Source: Streptomyces antimycoticus (GTDB taxonomy: Bacteria; Actinomycetota; Actinomycetes; Streptomycetales; Streptomycetaceae). From it: DNA of 64,000 bases. This document shows, piece by piece, positions 30,587 to 38,802 of this stretch. The stretch is from contig NZ_BJHV01000001.1 of the NCBI RefSeq assembly GCF_005405925.1, positions 4,340,001 through 4,404,000 of the forward strand. Reading direction: 5' to 3'. The translations under genes were made by a program, and so were the position numbers. The notes below the pieces were generated by a model that was not told the origin of the DNA, ran no database searches, and was given only the letters and a program-made list of their open reading frames with translations. Positions within the stretch are counted from its first letter, which is position 1, and the number at the start of each line of letters is the position of its first letter.

Positions 30587-31758
30587 CTACGCGTCCGCCG
30601 CGTACTTCGTTTCGGCCGAAGGGTCCAGCGCCAGTCTGTACCCGCGTTTGACCACGGTCTGGATGAGCTTGGGGAGCCGAGGGCCGTACGCAGGCGGGCC
30701 ATCGCCGTTTCCACGGCGTGTTCGTCGCGGCCCGCGCCCGGCAGGGAGCGCAGCAGTTCCGCGCGGGCCACGACCCAGCCGGGGCGGCGGGCCAGGGCGC
30801 GTAGGAGGGCCATCCCCGCGGGTGGCACGGTGCGCAGTTCGCCGTCGACGACCACCGCGTGGCCGCGGATCTCCAGGCGTCGCCCGGCGACCGGCAACGG
30901 GCGGACCCGGGCCGGGAGTTCCGCGGTCAGCAGCTGGACGAGGGGGCCGAGGCGGAACCGTTCGGGCTGCGAGGTGGGTATGTCGTGGGCCTCCAGCGGG
31001 AGCGCGGTGACGGGGCCGACGCAGGCCGCCAGCACGTCGTGGCGGAGTGCGTCCAGGAGTTCCCCGCGCATCCCGCGCCGTTCGGCCCGGTCCAGCAGGC
31101 TCGCGGCGGCGGGGGCGCTGGTGAAGGTGACGGCGTCCAGGGCGCGGGCGACCGTGGCGTCCAGCAGTCGGTCGACGGGCCCGATGTCCTCCGGTGGCAT
31201 CCAGCGGTAGACCGGCACCCCGACCACCTCCGCTCCCCCGGCGCGCAGCGACTCGATGAAGCCGGGCAGCGGCTCGCCGTGCAGCTGGATGGCGATGCGC
31301 TGCCCCTCGACACCCTCCTCCAGGAGCCGCTCGAGCACCTCGGCCATCGACTCGGAGGGCGGGGACCACTCCTCGGTGAGCCCGGCGGCCCGGATCGCCC
31401 CGCGCACCTTGGGCCCGCGGGCCAGCAGCCGCACCTCGCGCAGCCGGTCCAGGAGGGCGTCGCCCAGGCCCCAGCCGTCGGCGGCCTCGACCCAGCCGCG
31501 GAAGCCGATGGCGGTGGTGGCGATGACGACGTGCGGGGCGTGGTCGATCAACTGCTTGGTGGCGGCGAGGAGTTCGGAGTCGTCGGCCAGCGGCACGATC
31601 CGCAGCGCCGGCGCGTGCAGCACGGCCGCGCCGCGGCGCCGCAGCAGCGCGCCGAGCTCATCCGCGCGCCGTGCCGCGGTGACGCCCACGGTGAATCCGG
31701 CGAGAGGGCCGACGGGCGCCTCGGCGGCGGCAGCGGCTCCGGTCTGTTCTCGGTGCAT
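30587..31758 (-). pseudogene. nnaR: NnaR-type nitrate-assimilation regulator (HemD-like plus winged helix), frameshifted near C-terminus
   Basis: About 390 residues after repair. The first 270 residues are a uroporphyrinogen-III synthase-like domain (GFTVGVTAARRADELGALLR, later DAVTFTSAPAAASLLDRAE); the last 100 are an OmpR-type winged helix ([20 protein letters not shown]). This pairing next to narK is that of NnaR, the co-activator with GlnR of nitrate genes in S. coelicolor. The frame breaks after MARLRTALG; the true ending [17 protein letters not shown] lies in the next frame, and one extra base in the GGGG run at 30671-30674 repairs it. ATG 31758 is used. A GlnR-type box lies about 90 bases upstream. 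Confidence 0.85.
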
Positions 31759-31848
31759 GGCTCTCGTCCCGATCTCCCGATTCACTCGCGTATGGGCGCC
31801 TCCGTTCCGCATCCTGTCGCCGTCCCGTGACGGTGGCGGTTCGCGGAG

Positions 31849-31864
31849 GTTTCCCACCTGTAAC
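31849..31864 (-). promoter_or_regulatory. GlnR-type box upstream of nnaR
   Basis: On the minus strand GTTAC-N6-GAAAC matches the GlnR half-site pair gTnAc-n6-GaAAc exactly, 91 bases upstream of the nnaR start. NnaR is reported as a GlnR target, so nitrogen control of nnaR is expected. Confidence 0.65.
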
Positions 31865-31872
31865 GGAGCGTA

Positions 31873-31894
31873 CGGCCGGGGGCTTCCCCGGCCG
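31873..31894 (-). terminator. Terminator after narK
   Basis: CGGCCGGGG (31873-31881) pairs perfectly with CCCCGGCCG (31886-31894), 32 bases past the narK stop, flanked by TA...TA. It separates narK from nnaR, which then needs its own promoter. Confidence 0.8.
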
Positions 31895-31925
31895 ACCGTA
31901 CGCCCCGAGCCGTAAGGACGCCCGC

Positions 31926-33323
31926 TCAGACATCCGCGTAGGCGGGTTGCCGCTCCGGCCGCGGATCATGCGTGTCCGGCTCGGCGGCGGGCGACGCCGA
32001 GGCAGGGCCGGCGCCGCGGAGGTATACGGCCCAGGTGACCGCGGAGCACACGGCGTAGAAGGCGAGGAAGGAGACGAAGGCGGGGGTGCCGGAGTGGGCG
32101 CTTGCGAACGACTCGCGGAAGACGAGGTTGATCCCGAGCCCGCCGAGCGCGCCGACCGCCCCGATCAGCCCCATCGCCGCGCCCGACAGCCGCCGCCCGT
32201 AGGACGCGGCCTCCTCGCCCTTCAGGCCCCGGGCGAGGGCCTTCGCCTGGAAGATGCCGGGGATCATCTTGAAGGTGGCGCCGTTGCCGAGCCCGCTGAG
32301 GACGAAGAGGGCGATGAAGCCGACGAGGAAGACGGGCAGCGACTTCTGCGCGGAGGCGTAGACGACCACGAGGGTCGCGGCGGCCATGGCGGCGAAGGTC
32401 CACAGCGTGATCTTCGCGCCGCCGTGTGCGTCGGCGAGCCGCCCGCCGACGGGGCGGATGAGCGAGCCGAGCAGCGGGCCGATGAAGGTGAGCGAGGCGG
32501 CCTGCAGCGGGGTGCGGTCGAACTGGTTCTGCAGCACCAGGCCGAAGGCGAAGCTGTAGCCGATGAACGAGCCGAAGGTGCCGATATAGAGCAGCGACAT
32601 GATCCAGGTGTGGGCGTCGCGCGCCGCCTCCTTGGCCGCCCCGGAGTCGTTGCGCACCGGCGCCAGGTTGTCCATGAACAGCGCCGAGAGCACCGCCGCG
32701 ACCACGATCAGCGGGAGGTAGACGGCGAGCACGAGCCGCGGATGGGCCGCCCCGGCGGTGCCGATGACCAGCAGTCCGATCAGCTGGATCACGGGCACGC
32801 CGATGTTGCCGCCGCCCGCGTTGAGCCCGAGCGCCCAGCCCTTCTTGCGCAGCGGGTAGAAGGAGTTGATGTTGGTCATGGACGAGGCGAAGTTGCCGCC
32901 GCCGACCCCGGTGAGCGCCGCGACCACCATGAAGGTGGTGTAGGAGGTCCCGGGCTCCATCACCGCGGCGGCGGTGATCGCGGGCACGAGGAGCGTCGCC
33001 GCGCTGATGATCGTCCAGTTGCGCCCGCCGAACCGGGCGACGGCGAAGGTGTACGGGACCCGAAGGATCCCGCCGACCAGCGTGGGCATGGCCACCAGGA
33101 AGAACTTCCCGGCCGCGTCGACGCCGTACTCCGGCCCCATGAACAGGACCATCACCGACCACAGGCTCCAGATGGAGAACCCGATGTGCTCGGAGAGGAT
33201 GGAGAAGACCAGATTCCGGGTGGCGATCCGCTCCCCCTTCTCCCTCCAGAACGTCTCGTCCTCCGGGTCCCACTGCTCGATCCAGCGGCCCCCCTTGCGT
33301 GCGGCGGTGGTCGGGGCAGTCAT
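31926..33323 (-). CDS. narK: Nitrate/nitrite transporter NarK (MFS)
   Basis: 465-residue MFS protein of the nitrate/nitrite porter family with about 12 membrane helices. The N-terminus WIEQWDPEDETFWREKGERIA is typical of actinobacterial NarK. The two nitrate signature motifs are visible as TGVGGGNFASSMTNINSFYP and, in the second half, the FVLSGLGNGATFKMIPGIF segment. It moves nitrate in or nitrite out across the cytoplasmic membrane. The ATG at 33323 is clear. Its neighbour nnaR and a GlnR-type box at 33393 place it under nitrogen control. Confidence 0.94.
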   Translation of the reverse strand: MTAPTTAARKGGRWIEQWDPEDETFWREKGERIATRNLVFSILSEHIGFSIWSLWSVMVLFMGPEYGVDAAGKFFLVAMPTLVGGILRVPYTFAVARFGGRNWTIISAATLLVPAITAAAVMEPGTSYTTFMVVAALTGVGGGNFASSMTNINSFYPLRKKGWALGLNAGGGNIGVPVIQLIGLLVIGTAGAAHPRLVLAVYLPLIVVAAVLSALFMDNLAPVRNDSGAAKEAARDAHTWIMSLLYIGTFGSFIGYSFAFGLVLQNQFDRTPLQAASLTFIGPLLGSLIRPVGGRLADAHGGAKITLWTFAAMAAATLVVVYASAQKSLPVFLVGFIALFVLSGLGNGATFKMIPGIFQAKALARGLKGEEAASYGRRLSGAAMGLIGAVGALGGLGINLVFRESFASAHSGTPAFVSFLAFYAVCSAVTWAVYLRGAGPASASPAAEPDTHDPRPERQPAYADV

Positions 33324-33632
33324 CACGCCTCCACAGTTCTCGGTGTCGCTGCCCGACGGTAGGGACGGCGCATTACCGCGCTGTGGCGGCAGGTGACGCG
33401 GACGAAACCTTGCACTCACCTGCGGGGGCGGGGGGCGGTGAGGGGTTTTCCGGGGGCGCGGGGGTGCCGGGGCCGGGGCCTCGGGGTCCGGTCCCGGAGC
33501 TCCGGCGTTCCGGGATTCCGGGGATCCCGGGGATCCCTCATGCGGTGGAGTCGTGGCCATCGCATACGCGACGCGAGGTATCGCCCGGTACCGTACGCGG
33601 TGCACCGCCCGCCCGCCCCGCCGGAGGATCGC
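33324..33632. promoter_or_regulatory. Divergent intergenic region narK / small gene pair
   Basis: 309 bases hold the narK promoter, a GlnR-type box at 33393-33408, then a G-rich, low-complexity stretch with short GGGATCCC- and TTCCGGG-like repeats (33480-33540). No other gene is supported. Confidence 0.5.
33393..33408 (+). promoter_or_regulatory. GlnR-type box upstream of narK
   Basis: GTGAC-N6-GAAAC is an exact gTnAc-n6-GaAAc pair, 70 bases upstream of the narK start on the opposite strand. A third half site CTCAC follows at the right spacing with one mismatch. Confidence 0.65.
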
Positions 33633-34001
33633 ATGAGCAGCCAGCCGGATCACCCGCACGACCCGCTGGTGCCACAACCCGCCAGCACACCGGAGGCGCT
33701 GCGCGCGACAGTGGCGCAGGTCGCCGCTGGGTCCCTCGCCGCCTTCGACGCCGAACGCGCCGAAGCGGTGCGGCAGGCTCGCGCCGATGTGAGCGCTGCC
33801 CCGCTGCGCCGTTTCACCCGGCAGTGGGCCGTCAATGTGGCGATCGCGCGCCACCCGGCGCGCGCTGCCCGTCTCCGCAAGTTGGAAGCGCTGATCGCAG
33901 AAACGGACGACCTCGTCCAAGCTCGCGAGGCCGCCACGGAAGTCGGCCGGATCCTGGACGCCGCGTTCGCCGAGGCCGGGCTGAAGCGAGGAGACGCGTG
34001 A
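33633..34001 (+). CDS. DUF6247-like protein, possible antitoxin
   Basis: 122 residues, helical and charged (SLAAFDAERAEAVRQARADV, FTRQWAVNVAIARHPARAAR). The pattern resembles DUF6247 proteins of actinobacteria, which often precede a small ParE/RelE-like gene, but I rely on memory for that. The ATG at 33633 has GGAGGA eight bases before it. The stop overlaps the GTG of the next gene by four bases, so the two are coupled. An antitoxin role is inferred from size, order and coupling. Confidence 0.7.
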   Translation: MSSQPDHPHDPLVPQPASTPEALRATVAQVAAGSLAAFDAERAEAVRQARADVSAAPLRRFTRQWAVNVAIARHPARAARLRKLEALIAETDDLVQAREAATEVGRILDAAFAEAGLKRGDA

Positions 34002-34282
34002 GTGACGCATGGCGCTGGGAGTACGAACCGGACGAAGCGCACGTCGTCGCCGGGCTGCCCGGCCACGTGATCAGCGAGGTCGAGCGCCTCGCGCATGAAC
34101 TGGTCGACCTCGCCGGCCTGGGCGTCGACGTCGCCGATATCGGCAAGGGTCCTCAGCCGGGTGTCCCGGGTGGGCTGCGCCGCCTCGGTATCGGCGGGGA
34201 TGGCTGGCTGTACTTCCTGGCCATGCCACGCCTGCGGCTCATCGTCATCACGCGCGTCATTCCGCCGTACGAAGATTTCTGA
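33998..34282 (+). CDS. Small protein, possible RelE/ParE-like toxin partner
   Basis: 94 residues beginning VSDAWRWEYEPDEAHVVAG. A helix (HVISEVERLAHELVDLAGLG) is followed by a run of likely beta strands (LRRLGIGGDGWLYFLAMPRL, then LIVITRVIPPYEDF), the order seen in the RelE/ParE fold. No catalytic residue set can be assigned. GTG 33998 overlaps the upstream stop. The 3' end overlaps the convergent LysR gene by 26 bases. Toxin function is a guess from context. Confidence 0.65.
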   Translation: MSDAWRWEYEPDEAHVVAGLPGHVISEVERLAHELVDLAGLGVDVADIGKGPQPGVPGGLRRLGIGGDGWLYFLAMPRLRLIVITRVIPPYEDF

Positions 34283-35249
34283 TCATCACGCCCGCCTCCG
34301 GGCGTGGCAGCCAGGCGCCCGGTGGGCGGGCCAGCCAGTCGGACGTGGTGGCGAGCGTGTGGGCCGCCGCGTGGAGGGCGTCCAGGCCGGGGTGGTGCAG
34401 GTCGCGGCGCCAGAGCAGGGAGACCGGGGAGAGCGGGACCGGGTCGGTGAGGGGGCGCAGCACCGTGCCGGGGAGGTGGATGAACACCTCGCTGGCCAGC
34501 ACCGACCAGCGGCGCTTGGTCACCACCCGGATGAACTCCTCGTCCCCCTCGATCTCCGGGAACGGCTCCGCCATCGCGATCCCGCGCCCCGCGAAGAGCT
34601 GTGCGGCCAGGTCGGTCCACTCGGTGGTGGTGGGGTTGCCCGCCGCCGCGTACAGGGTCTCGCCCGCGAGCGCGGCCAGCGGGATCTCCTCGAGCCCGGC
34701 CAGCGGATGGTCCTCGCGCAGGACCACGGCGATGCGCTCATAGCGGATGAGGCGGTGTTCCAGCCGGGCGAGCACGGCGGGGTCGAGGCCGTGGGCCCGG
34801 CCGAAGGAGACGTCGAGGCGGCCGGCGAGGAGCTCGGCGGCGGCCCCGGCCAGTCCGCTGTGGAAGCGGGCCACCAGCTCGGTCTCGGGGCCGAGGCGGT
34901 GCCGCGCCTCCGTCAGCACCTGGCTCCCCGTGCTCACCGGGGCGCCCACGTCCACCAGCAGCGGGCGGTGCTCGGCCCCGCTGAAGGCCGCCGCCAGGTC
35001 GTCCTGGGCCTGGAGCACCCGCCGGGCGTACGGGAGCAGCCGCTCACCCGCGGCCGTGAGGGCGACCTGGCGGGTGGTGCGGACGAACAGCTCCGCGCCC
35101 AACTCCCGCTCCAGGCGTCGGATGTCGCGGCTGAGGGCCTGCTGGGCGACGTAGAGGCGGGCGGCGGCGCGGGTGAAGTGCAGTTCGTCGGCGACGGCGG
35201 TGAAGGCGCGCAGCAGGCGCGGTTCGATGTCCCGGTTCACGCGCACCAT
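34257..35249 (-). CDS. LysR family transcriptional regulator
   Basis: 330 residues. The winged helix covers about 8-65 (PRLLRAFTAVADELHFTRAA, then YVAQQALSRDIRRLERELGA), and the effector-binding domain about 95-300. ATG 35249 gives a start (MVRVNRDIEPRLL) close to the fold. It diverges from the MFS gene at 35364, so control of that transporter is likely. Its 3' end overlaps the small gene pair. Confidence 0.9.
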   Translation of the reverse strand: MVRVNRDIEPRLLRAFTAVADELHFTRAAARLYVAQQALSRDIRRLERELGAELFVRTTRQVALTAAGERLLPYARRVLQAQDDLAAAFSGAEHRPLLVDVGAPVSTGSQVLTEARHRLGPETELVARFHSGLAGAAAELLAGRLDVSFGRAHGLDPAVLARLEHRLIRYERIAVVLREDHPLAGLEEIPLAALAGETLYAAAGNPTTTEWTDLAAQLFAGRGIAMAEPFPEIEGDEEFIRVVTKRRWSVLASEVFIHLPGTVLRPLTDPVPLSPVSLLWRRDLHHPGLDALHAAAHTLATTSDWLARPPGAWLPRPEAGVMIRNLRTAE

Positions 35250-35363
35250 GGTGGCCGACGCGACCCCCGATCCTTCACCTGACCGGCATTGACAACGGAT
35301 ATGCGTGAATGGGCCCGGATCAGGTGTTGGACCGGCCCCGGGCGGCCCCGCGACCGTGGTGGG

Positions 35364-36680
35364 GTGATCCTCTTCCTCGCCTCCCGGCCCGTCGTGCCCG
35401 GTCCTTCCCGTCCCGCCTCCCGGCCCGGCGCCGCCCCCGCCCCGCCGCGCCGCCGCCGCTCGCCGCTCGCCCCGTACCGCCGGCTCTTCGCCGCCCCCGG
35501 TGCGCTCGCCTTCACGCTCGCGGCCCTCGTCGGACGGCTGCCGGGCTCGATGCTCGGCGTCTCCACGGTGCTGATGATCGCCACGGTGCGGGACTCCTTC
35601 GCGCTCGCGGGCGCCGTCTCGGCGACCGGAGTCGCGGTGACAGCGGTCTCGGGGCCGCTGCTGGGGCGGCTGGTCGACCGGTACGGGCAGGCCAGGGTCG
35701 CGGTCCCCGCCGTCCTCGTCTTCGTGGCCGGGGCGACCGCCATGGTGCTGTGCGTCCACTTCGGCGCCCCGGCCTGGGCGCTGTTCTGCTGCGCTGCGGG
35801 CTCGTCCGGCGTGCCCAGCCTGGGCGCGATGACCCGCGCCCGTTGGGCCGCGCTGCACCGCGACGACCCGGCCGCCCGGCACACCGCCGCCTCCTTCGAG
35901 CAGGTCGTCGACGAGGTCTGCTTCATGGCCGGGCCCGCGCTGGCCATGGTGCTGTGCACGGCGGTCCTCCCCGAGGCGGGGCTGGTCGCGGCGGCGGCGC
36001 TGCTGCTCACCGGCACCCTGCTGTTCGCCGCCCAGCGCCGCACCGAGCCGCCGCCGGAACCGCACACCGCCCGGGGCCGCGTGCTCCTCACCCCCGCCCT
36101 GCGGGTCGTGCTGTTGACCTTCCTCGCGACCGGCGCGGTCTTCGGCTCGATGGAGGTGGCGACGGTCGCCGCCGTCGGCTCGTACGGGGGCTCCACGGCG
36201 AGCAGCGCCGTCCTCGCCCTCCAGGCCGCCGGGTCCTGCGCCGCCGGGCTGGTCTTCGGCGCGCTGCCACCACGGGGTACGGCCGGAGGGCGCCTGGTGG
36301 CGGGCGTGGCCGCGATGGCCCTGGCCGTCCTCCCCCTCCTGACCGCCCACAACCTCGCCACCCTCGCCCCGCTGCTCTTCCTGGCGGGCATGGCCACGGC
36401 CCCCACGATGATCACCGGGATGACCCTGGTCCACCGCCTGCTCCCGTCGGCCCGCCTCAACGAGGGCATGACCACCGTGTACACCGGTCTGCTCATCGGC
36501 ATCTCCACGGGCGCCGCGGTGGGCGGCTGGACGGTGGACCACCTGGCCCCCACCTCGGCCTACCTCACCCCGGCGACGGCGGCCGCCCTCGCCTTCGCCA
36601 TCGCCTGGTCGGGCCGGGGTTGTCTGCGGGCCCCGCTACGGTCCGTACCGCAAGCACACGGCTCGGAGGGCCGACCATGA
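35364..36680 (+). CDS. MFS transporter
   Basis: 438 residues with about 12 hydrophobic segments and a central loop near residue 190-215 (AAQRRTEPPPEPHTARGRVL). The MFS loop motif G-x-x-x-D-R-x-G is visible as LGRLVDRYGQARV. It is probably a drug or metabolite exporter; the substrate is unknown. The GTG at 35364 (VILFLASRPV) with GGTGGG upstream is one possible start; an ATG at 35301 would add 21 residues. It is divergent from a LysR regulator. Confidence 0.85.
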   Translation: MILFLASRPVVPGPSRPASRPGAAPAPPRRRRSPLAPYRRLFAAPGALAFTLAALVGRLPGSMLGVSTVLMIATVRDSFALAGAVSATGVAVTAVSGPLLGRLVDRYGQARVAVPAVLVFVAGATAMVLCVHFGAPAWALFCCAAGSSGVPSLGAMTRARWAALHRDDPAARHTAASFEQVVDEVCFMAGPALAMVLCTAVLPEAGLVAAAALLLTGTLLFAAQRRTEPPPEPHTARGRVLLTPALRVVLLTFLATGAVFGSMEVATVAAVGSYGGSTASSAVLALQAAGSCAAGLVFGALPPRGTAGGRLVAGVAAMALAVLPLLTAHNLATLAPLLFLAGMATAPTMITGMTLVHRLLPSARLNEGMTTVYTGLLIGISTGAAVGGWTVDHLAPTSAYLTPATAAALAFAIAWSGRGCLRAPLRSVPQAHGSEGRP

Positions 36681-36736
36681 CCACATCGCCGGAACCCGCG
36701 GACGTCCCCGCGCAGTGACGTCGACCGAGCCGGGCG

Positions 36737-37630
36737 TCAGGACCCGTCCGTCTCCGCCAGGAAGGGCGTGAGCAGCGACAGCAAGGGGCCCGGGCGCTCC
36801 TCCGGGAGGTAGTGGCCGCTGTCGTCGACCACGGCACCGCGGGTCGCCGGGGCGACGTGGCCGAGGCTGTGGAGAGGGGCCGGGCCACCGGCCCGGCCAC
36901 AGCCGATGGCCAGGGTGGGCATCGGCAGCCGGGTGCGGGCGAGTTCGGTGAGGGCGGCGGTGTCGGCGGGCGCGTTGCGGTAGTACGCGAAGCCGTTGGC
37001 CAGCCGACCCGGCCGGGTGTAGCTGCTCAGATAGGTGTCGACATCGGAGGGGCGGATGGCCCCGCTCTCCATGGCGTGCGCGTAGAAGTGCTCCAGCAGG
37101 ATCCGCTCCCGGCCCGCCGCCAGCTCCTCCGCGAGACCGGGTACCGAGAAGAAGCCGAAGTGCCAGAGCCCGGCGCGGGCGATCAGCTCGCTCAGCCCGA
37201 AGCCGTGCAGCGGCACGGCGAGCAGGGTGAAGCTGCGGACGTGCGCGGGGTGGGCGGCGGCCCACGCATAGCCGATGGGGCCGCCCAGATCGTGGCCGAC
37301 GACATGGACCCGGTCCAGGCCCAGTTCGGCGCGCCAGGCGTCAAGGAGGTCGGCGGCGATCCGGACGCCGTGGCCGCGCGGGGAGGAGCCCGAGTCGCCG
37401 AGGCCCGGCAGGTCCACCGCGAACACCTCGTGGTCGCGGGCGAGTTCGGGGATCACCTTGCGCCAGGCGTACCAGGTCTGCGGCCAGCCGTGGAGCAGGA
37501 CGACGGGGGTCCCCGATCCCGCCCGCACCCAGTGCAGCCGTACGCCCTCGATCGTCGTCTCGCGGTGTTCCCGATCTCCTTGGTGTTCCCGGTGTTCCTG
37601 GTGCTCTCGGTGTTCTCGCGTCGCGTTCAT
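36737..37630 (-). CDS. Alpha/beta hydrolase, epoxide hydrolase-like
   Basis: 297 residues. The oxyanion motif VVLLHGWPQTWYAWRKV and the nucleophile elbow VVGHDLGGPIGYAWA, with aspartate as nucleophile, match epoxide hydrolase/haloalkane dehalogenase-like enzymes; the late histidine is in DDSGHYLPEERP. The N-terminus is a repetitive charged stretch (about 20 residues built from EHRE/EHQE) that may be dispensable; the real start could be nearer to TTIEGVRLHWVRAG. It diverges from a LysR regulator with 93 bases between. Confidence 0.88.
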   Translation of the reverse strand: MNATREHREHQEHREHQGDREHRETTIEGVRLHWVRAGSGTPVVLLHGWPQTWYAWRKVIPELARDHEVFAVDLPGLGDSGSSPRGHGVRIAADLLDAWRAELGLDRVHVVGHDLGGPIGYAWAAAHPAHVRSFTLLAVPLHGFGLSELIARAGLWHFGFFSVPGLAEELAAGRERILLEHFYAHAMESGAIRPSDVDTYLSSYTRPGRLANGFAYYRNAPADTAALTELARTRLPMPTLAIGCGRAGGPAPLHSLGHVAPATRGAVVDDSGHYLPEERPGPLLSLLTPFLAETDGS

Positions 37631-37723
37631 GCGGGCCAGTCGAGCACCGGCACCCCGGTATTTTCTTCTTTGATATATGAGAGGTGAAGGGATTATTCGC
37701 GATCAGATATAGGCTTGGCTCTC

Positions 37724-38617
37724 ATGGAGCTGCGCCATCTGCGCTATGCACTCGCCCTCTCCGAGCACGCCCACTTCGGCCGCGCCGCCGCCGCGCTGGG
37801 CATTCGGCAGCCGCCGCTGTCCCAGCAGATCAAGGCGCTGGAGACCGAGTTGGGCGTACAGCTCTTCGACCGCACCGGGCACGGGGTGCGGCCCACCGCC
37901 GCGGGCGAGGCGTTCCTGGCCCGGGCCCGGCAGGTGCTGGACCATCTCGCCCTCGCCGTACGGGACGCGGCCGACGCCGGCCGGGGCGAGACCGGTTCGC
38001 TCGCCATCGGCTTCCTCGGCACCGCGCTGGCCGCCGTACTGCCCGAGGTGCTCACCGCCTTCCGGACCCGCCGCCCGCAGGTCCGGCTGGAGCTGCGCGA
38101 ACTCCCCAGCACCCGGCAGATCGAGGCGCTGCTGGACGGCAGCCTGGACGCCGGGGTCATCTGCGGCCCGCCGCCCGCGGCCGCCCGGCGGCGGCTGAGC
38201 AGCCTTCCGCTGGGCCGGGAGACGCTGGTGGCGGCGGTGCCGTCCGGCCATCCGCTGACCGGTGCCGCGTCCGTGCCCGTACGGGCGCTGGACGGCGAGC
38301 CGCTGATCCTCTCCTCGCGGCAGGCCGAGCCCGCCGCCGCCGATGTGGCGCTCGCCGCATGCCGCGCGGCCGGGGTCGAGCCGAGGATCGCGCATGAGGC
38401 GCACAATCTGCACACCCTGCTCGGGCTGGTCGCCTGCGGGCTGGGGATCGGCATCGGACCGGCGGGGATGCGGCGCTTCCGGCATGTGGGAGTGACCCTG
38501 CTGCCGCTGGAACCGGCCGCCGCCGGGCTGGAGTTCCACCTCGCGCATCGCTTCGGACCGGTGCCGAGCGTCCTGGGCGCCTTCCTCCGCACGGTGCGCC
38601 AGGTCCATCGGGGCTGA
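37724..38617 (+). CDS. LysR family transcriptional regulator
   Basis: 297 residues. The helix-turn-helix starts at the N-terminus (MELRHLRYALALSEHAHFGR, AAAALGIRQPPLSQQIKALE) and the effector domain follows from about 90. ATG 37724 is the normal LysR start. The intergenic space to the divergent hydrolase carries AT-rich ATAT-containing half sites (37671-37710), unusual in this GC-rich DNA, which may be its operator. It is upstream of, but not obviously part of, the sugar operon. Confidence 0.9.
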   Translation: MELRHLRYALALSEHAHFGRAAAALGIRQPPLSQQIKALETELGVQLFDRTGHGVRPTAAGEAFLARARQVLDHLALAVRDAADAGRGETGSLAIGFLGTALAAVLPEVLTAFRTRRPQVRLELRELPSTRQIEALLDGSLDAGVICGPPPAAARRRLSSLPLGRETLVAAVPSGHPLTGAASVPVRALDGEPLILSSRQAEPAAADVALAACRAAGVEPRIAHEAHNLHTLLGLVACGLGIGIGPAGMRRFRHVGVTLLPLEPAAAGLEFHLAHRFGPVPSVLGAFLRTVRQVHRG

Positions 38618-38691
38618 GGACCCCGACAGCGACTTAGGCGCCCCGGAGGCGAACCGAGCCTCAAAAGAGGGCGCCCGCCCCCTGCCTGTTT

Positions 38692-38708
38692 TGTCAATGG
38701 CATTGACA
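38692..38708. promoter_or_regulatory. Perfect palindrome overlapping the -35 of the sugar operon
   Basis: TGTCAATGGCATTGACA is an 8-1-8 perfect palindrome. Its right arm contains the -35 hexamer TTGACA (38703-38708), so a bound protein would block or steer RNA polymerase. It is distinct from the LacI-type site at 38741. Confidence 0.75.
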
Positions 38709-38732
38709 TATTCCTCCCACCCCTCGTATACC
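38703..38732 (+). promoter_or_regulatory. Promoter of the alpha-xylosidase operon
   Basis: TTGACA (38703-38708) and TATACC (38727-38732) are separated by 18 bases. The predicted start falls near 38739, just before the palindrome at 38741. Confidence 0.7.
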
Positions 38733-38740
38733 TCTCCCCA

Positions 38741-38754
38741 TCGAAGCGCTTCGA
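38741..38754. promoter_or_regulatory. LacI-family type operator TCGAAGCGCTTCGA
   Basis: A perfect 14-base palindrome with a central GC pair, the shape of LacI/GalR-family sites in Streptomyces sugar operons. It lies at the predicted transcription start. No LacI gene is in the window, so the repressor would act from elsewhere. Confidence 0.75.
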
Positions 38755-38802
38755 CGAACGTTGCACGTGCGCCCTTCCTTCCCATCCTCCCGGAGGCAGC
38801 GG

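Noticed and set aside
36677..36718. 13-codon ORF (MTTSPEPADVPAQ) overlapping the MFS gene end
   Set aside because: Too short and without a ribosome binding site or any similarity that I can see.
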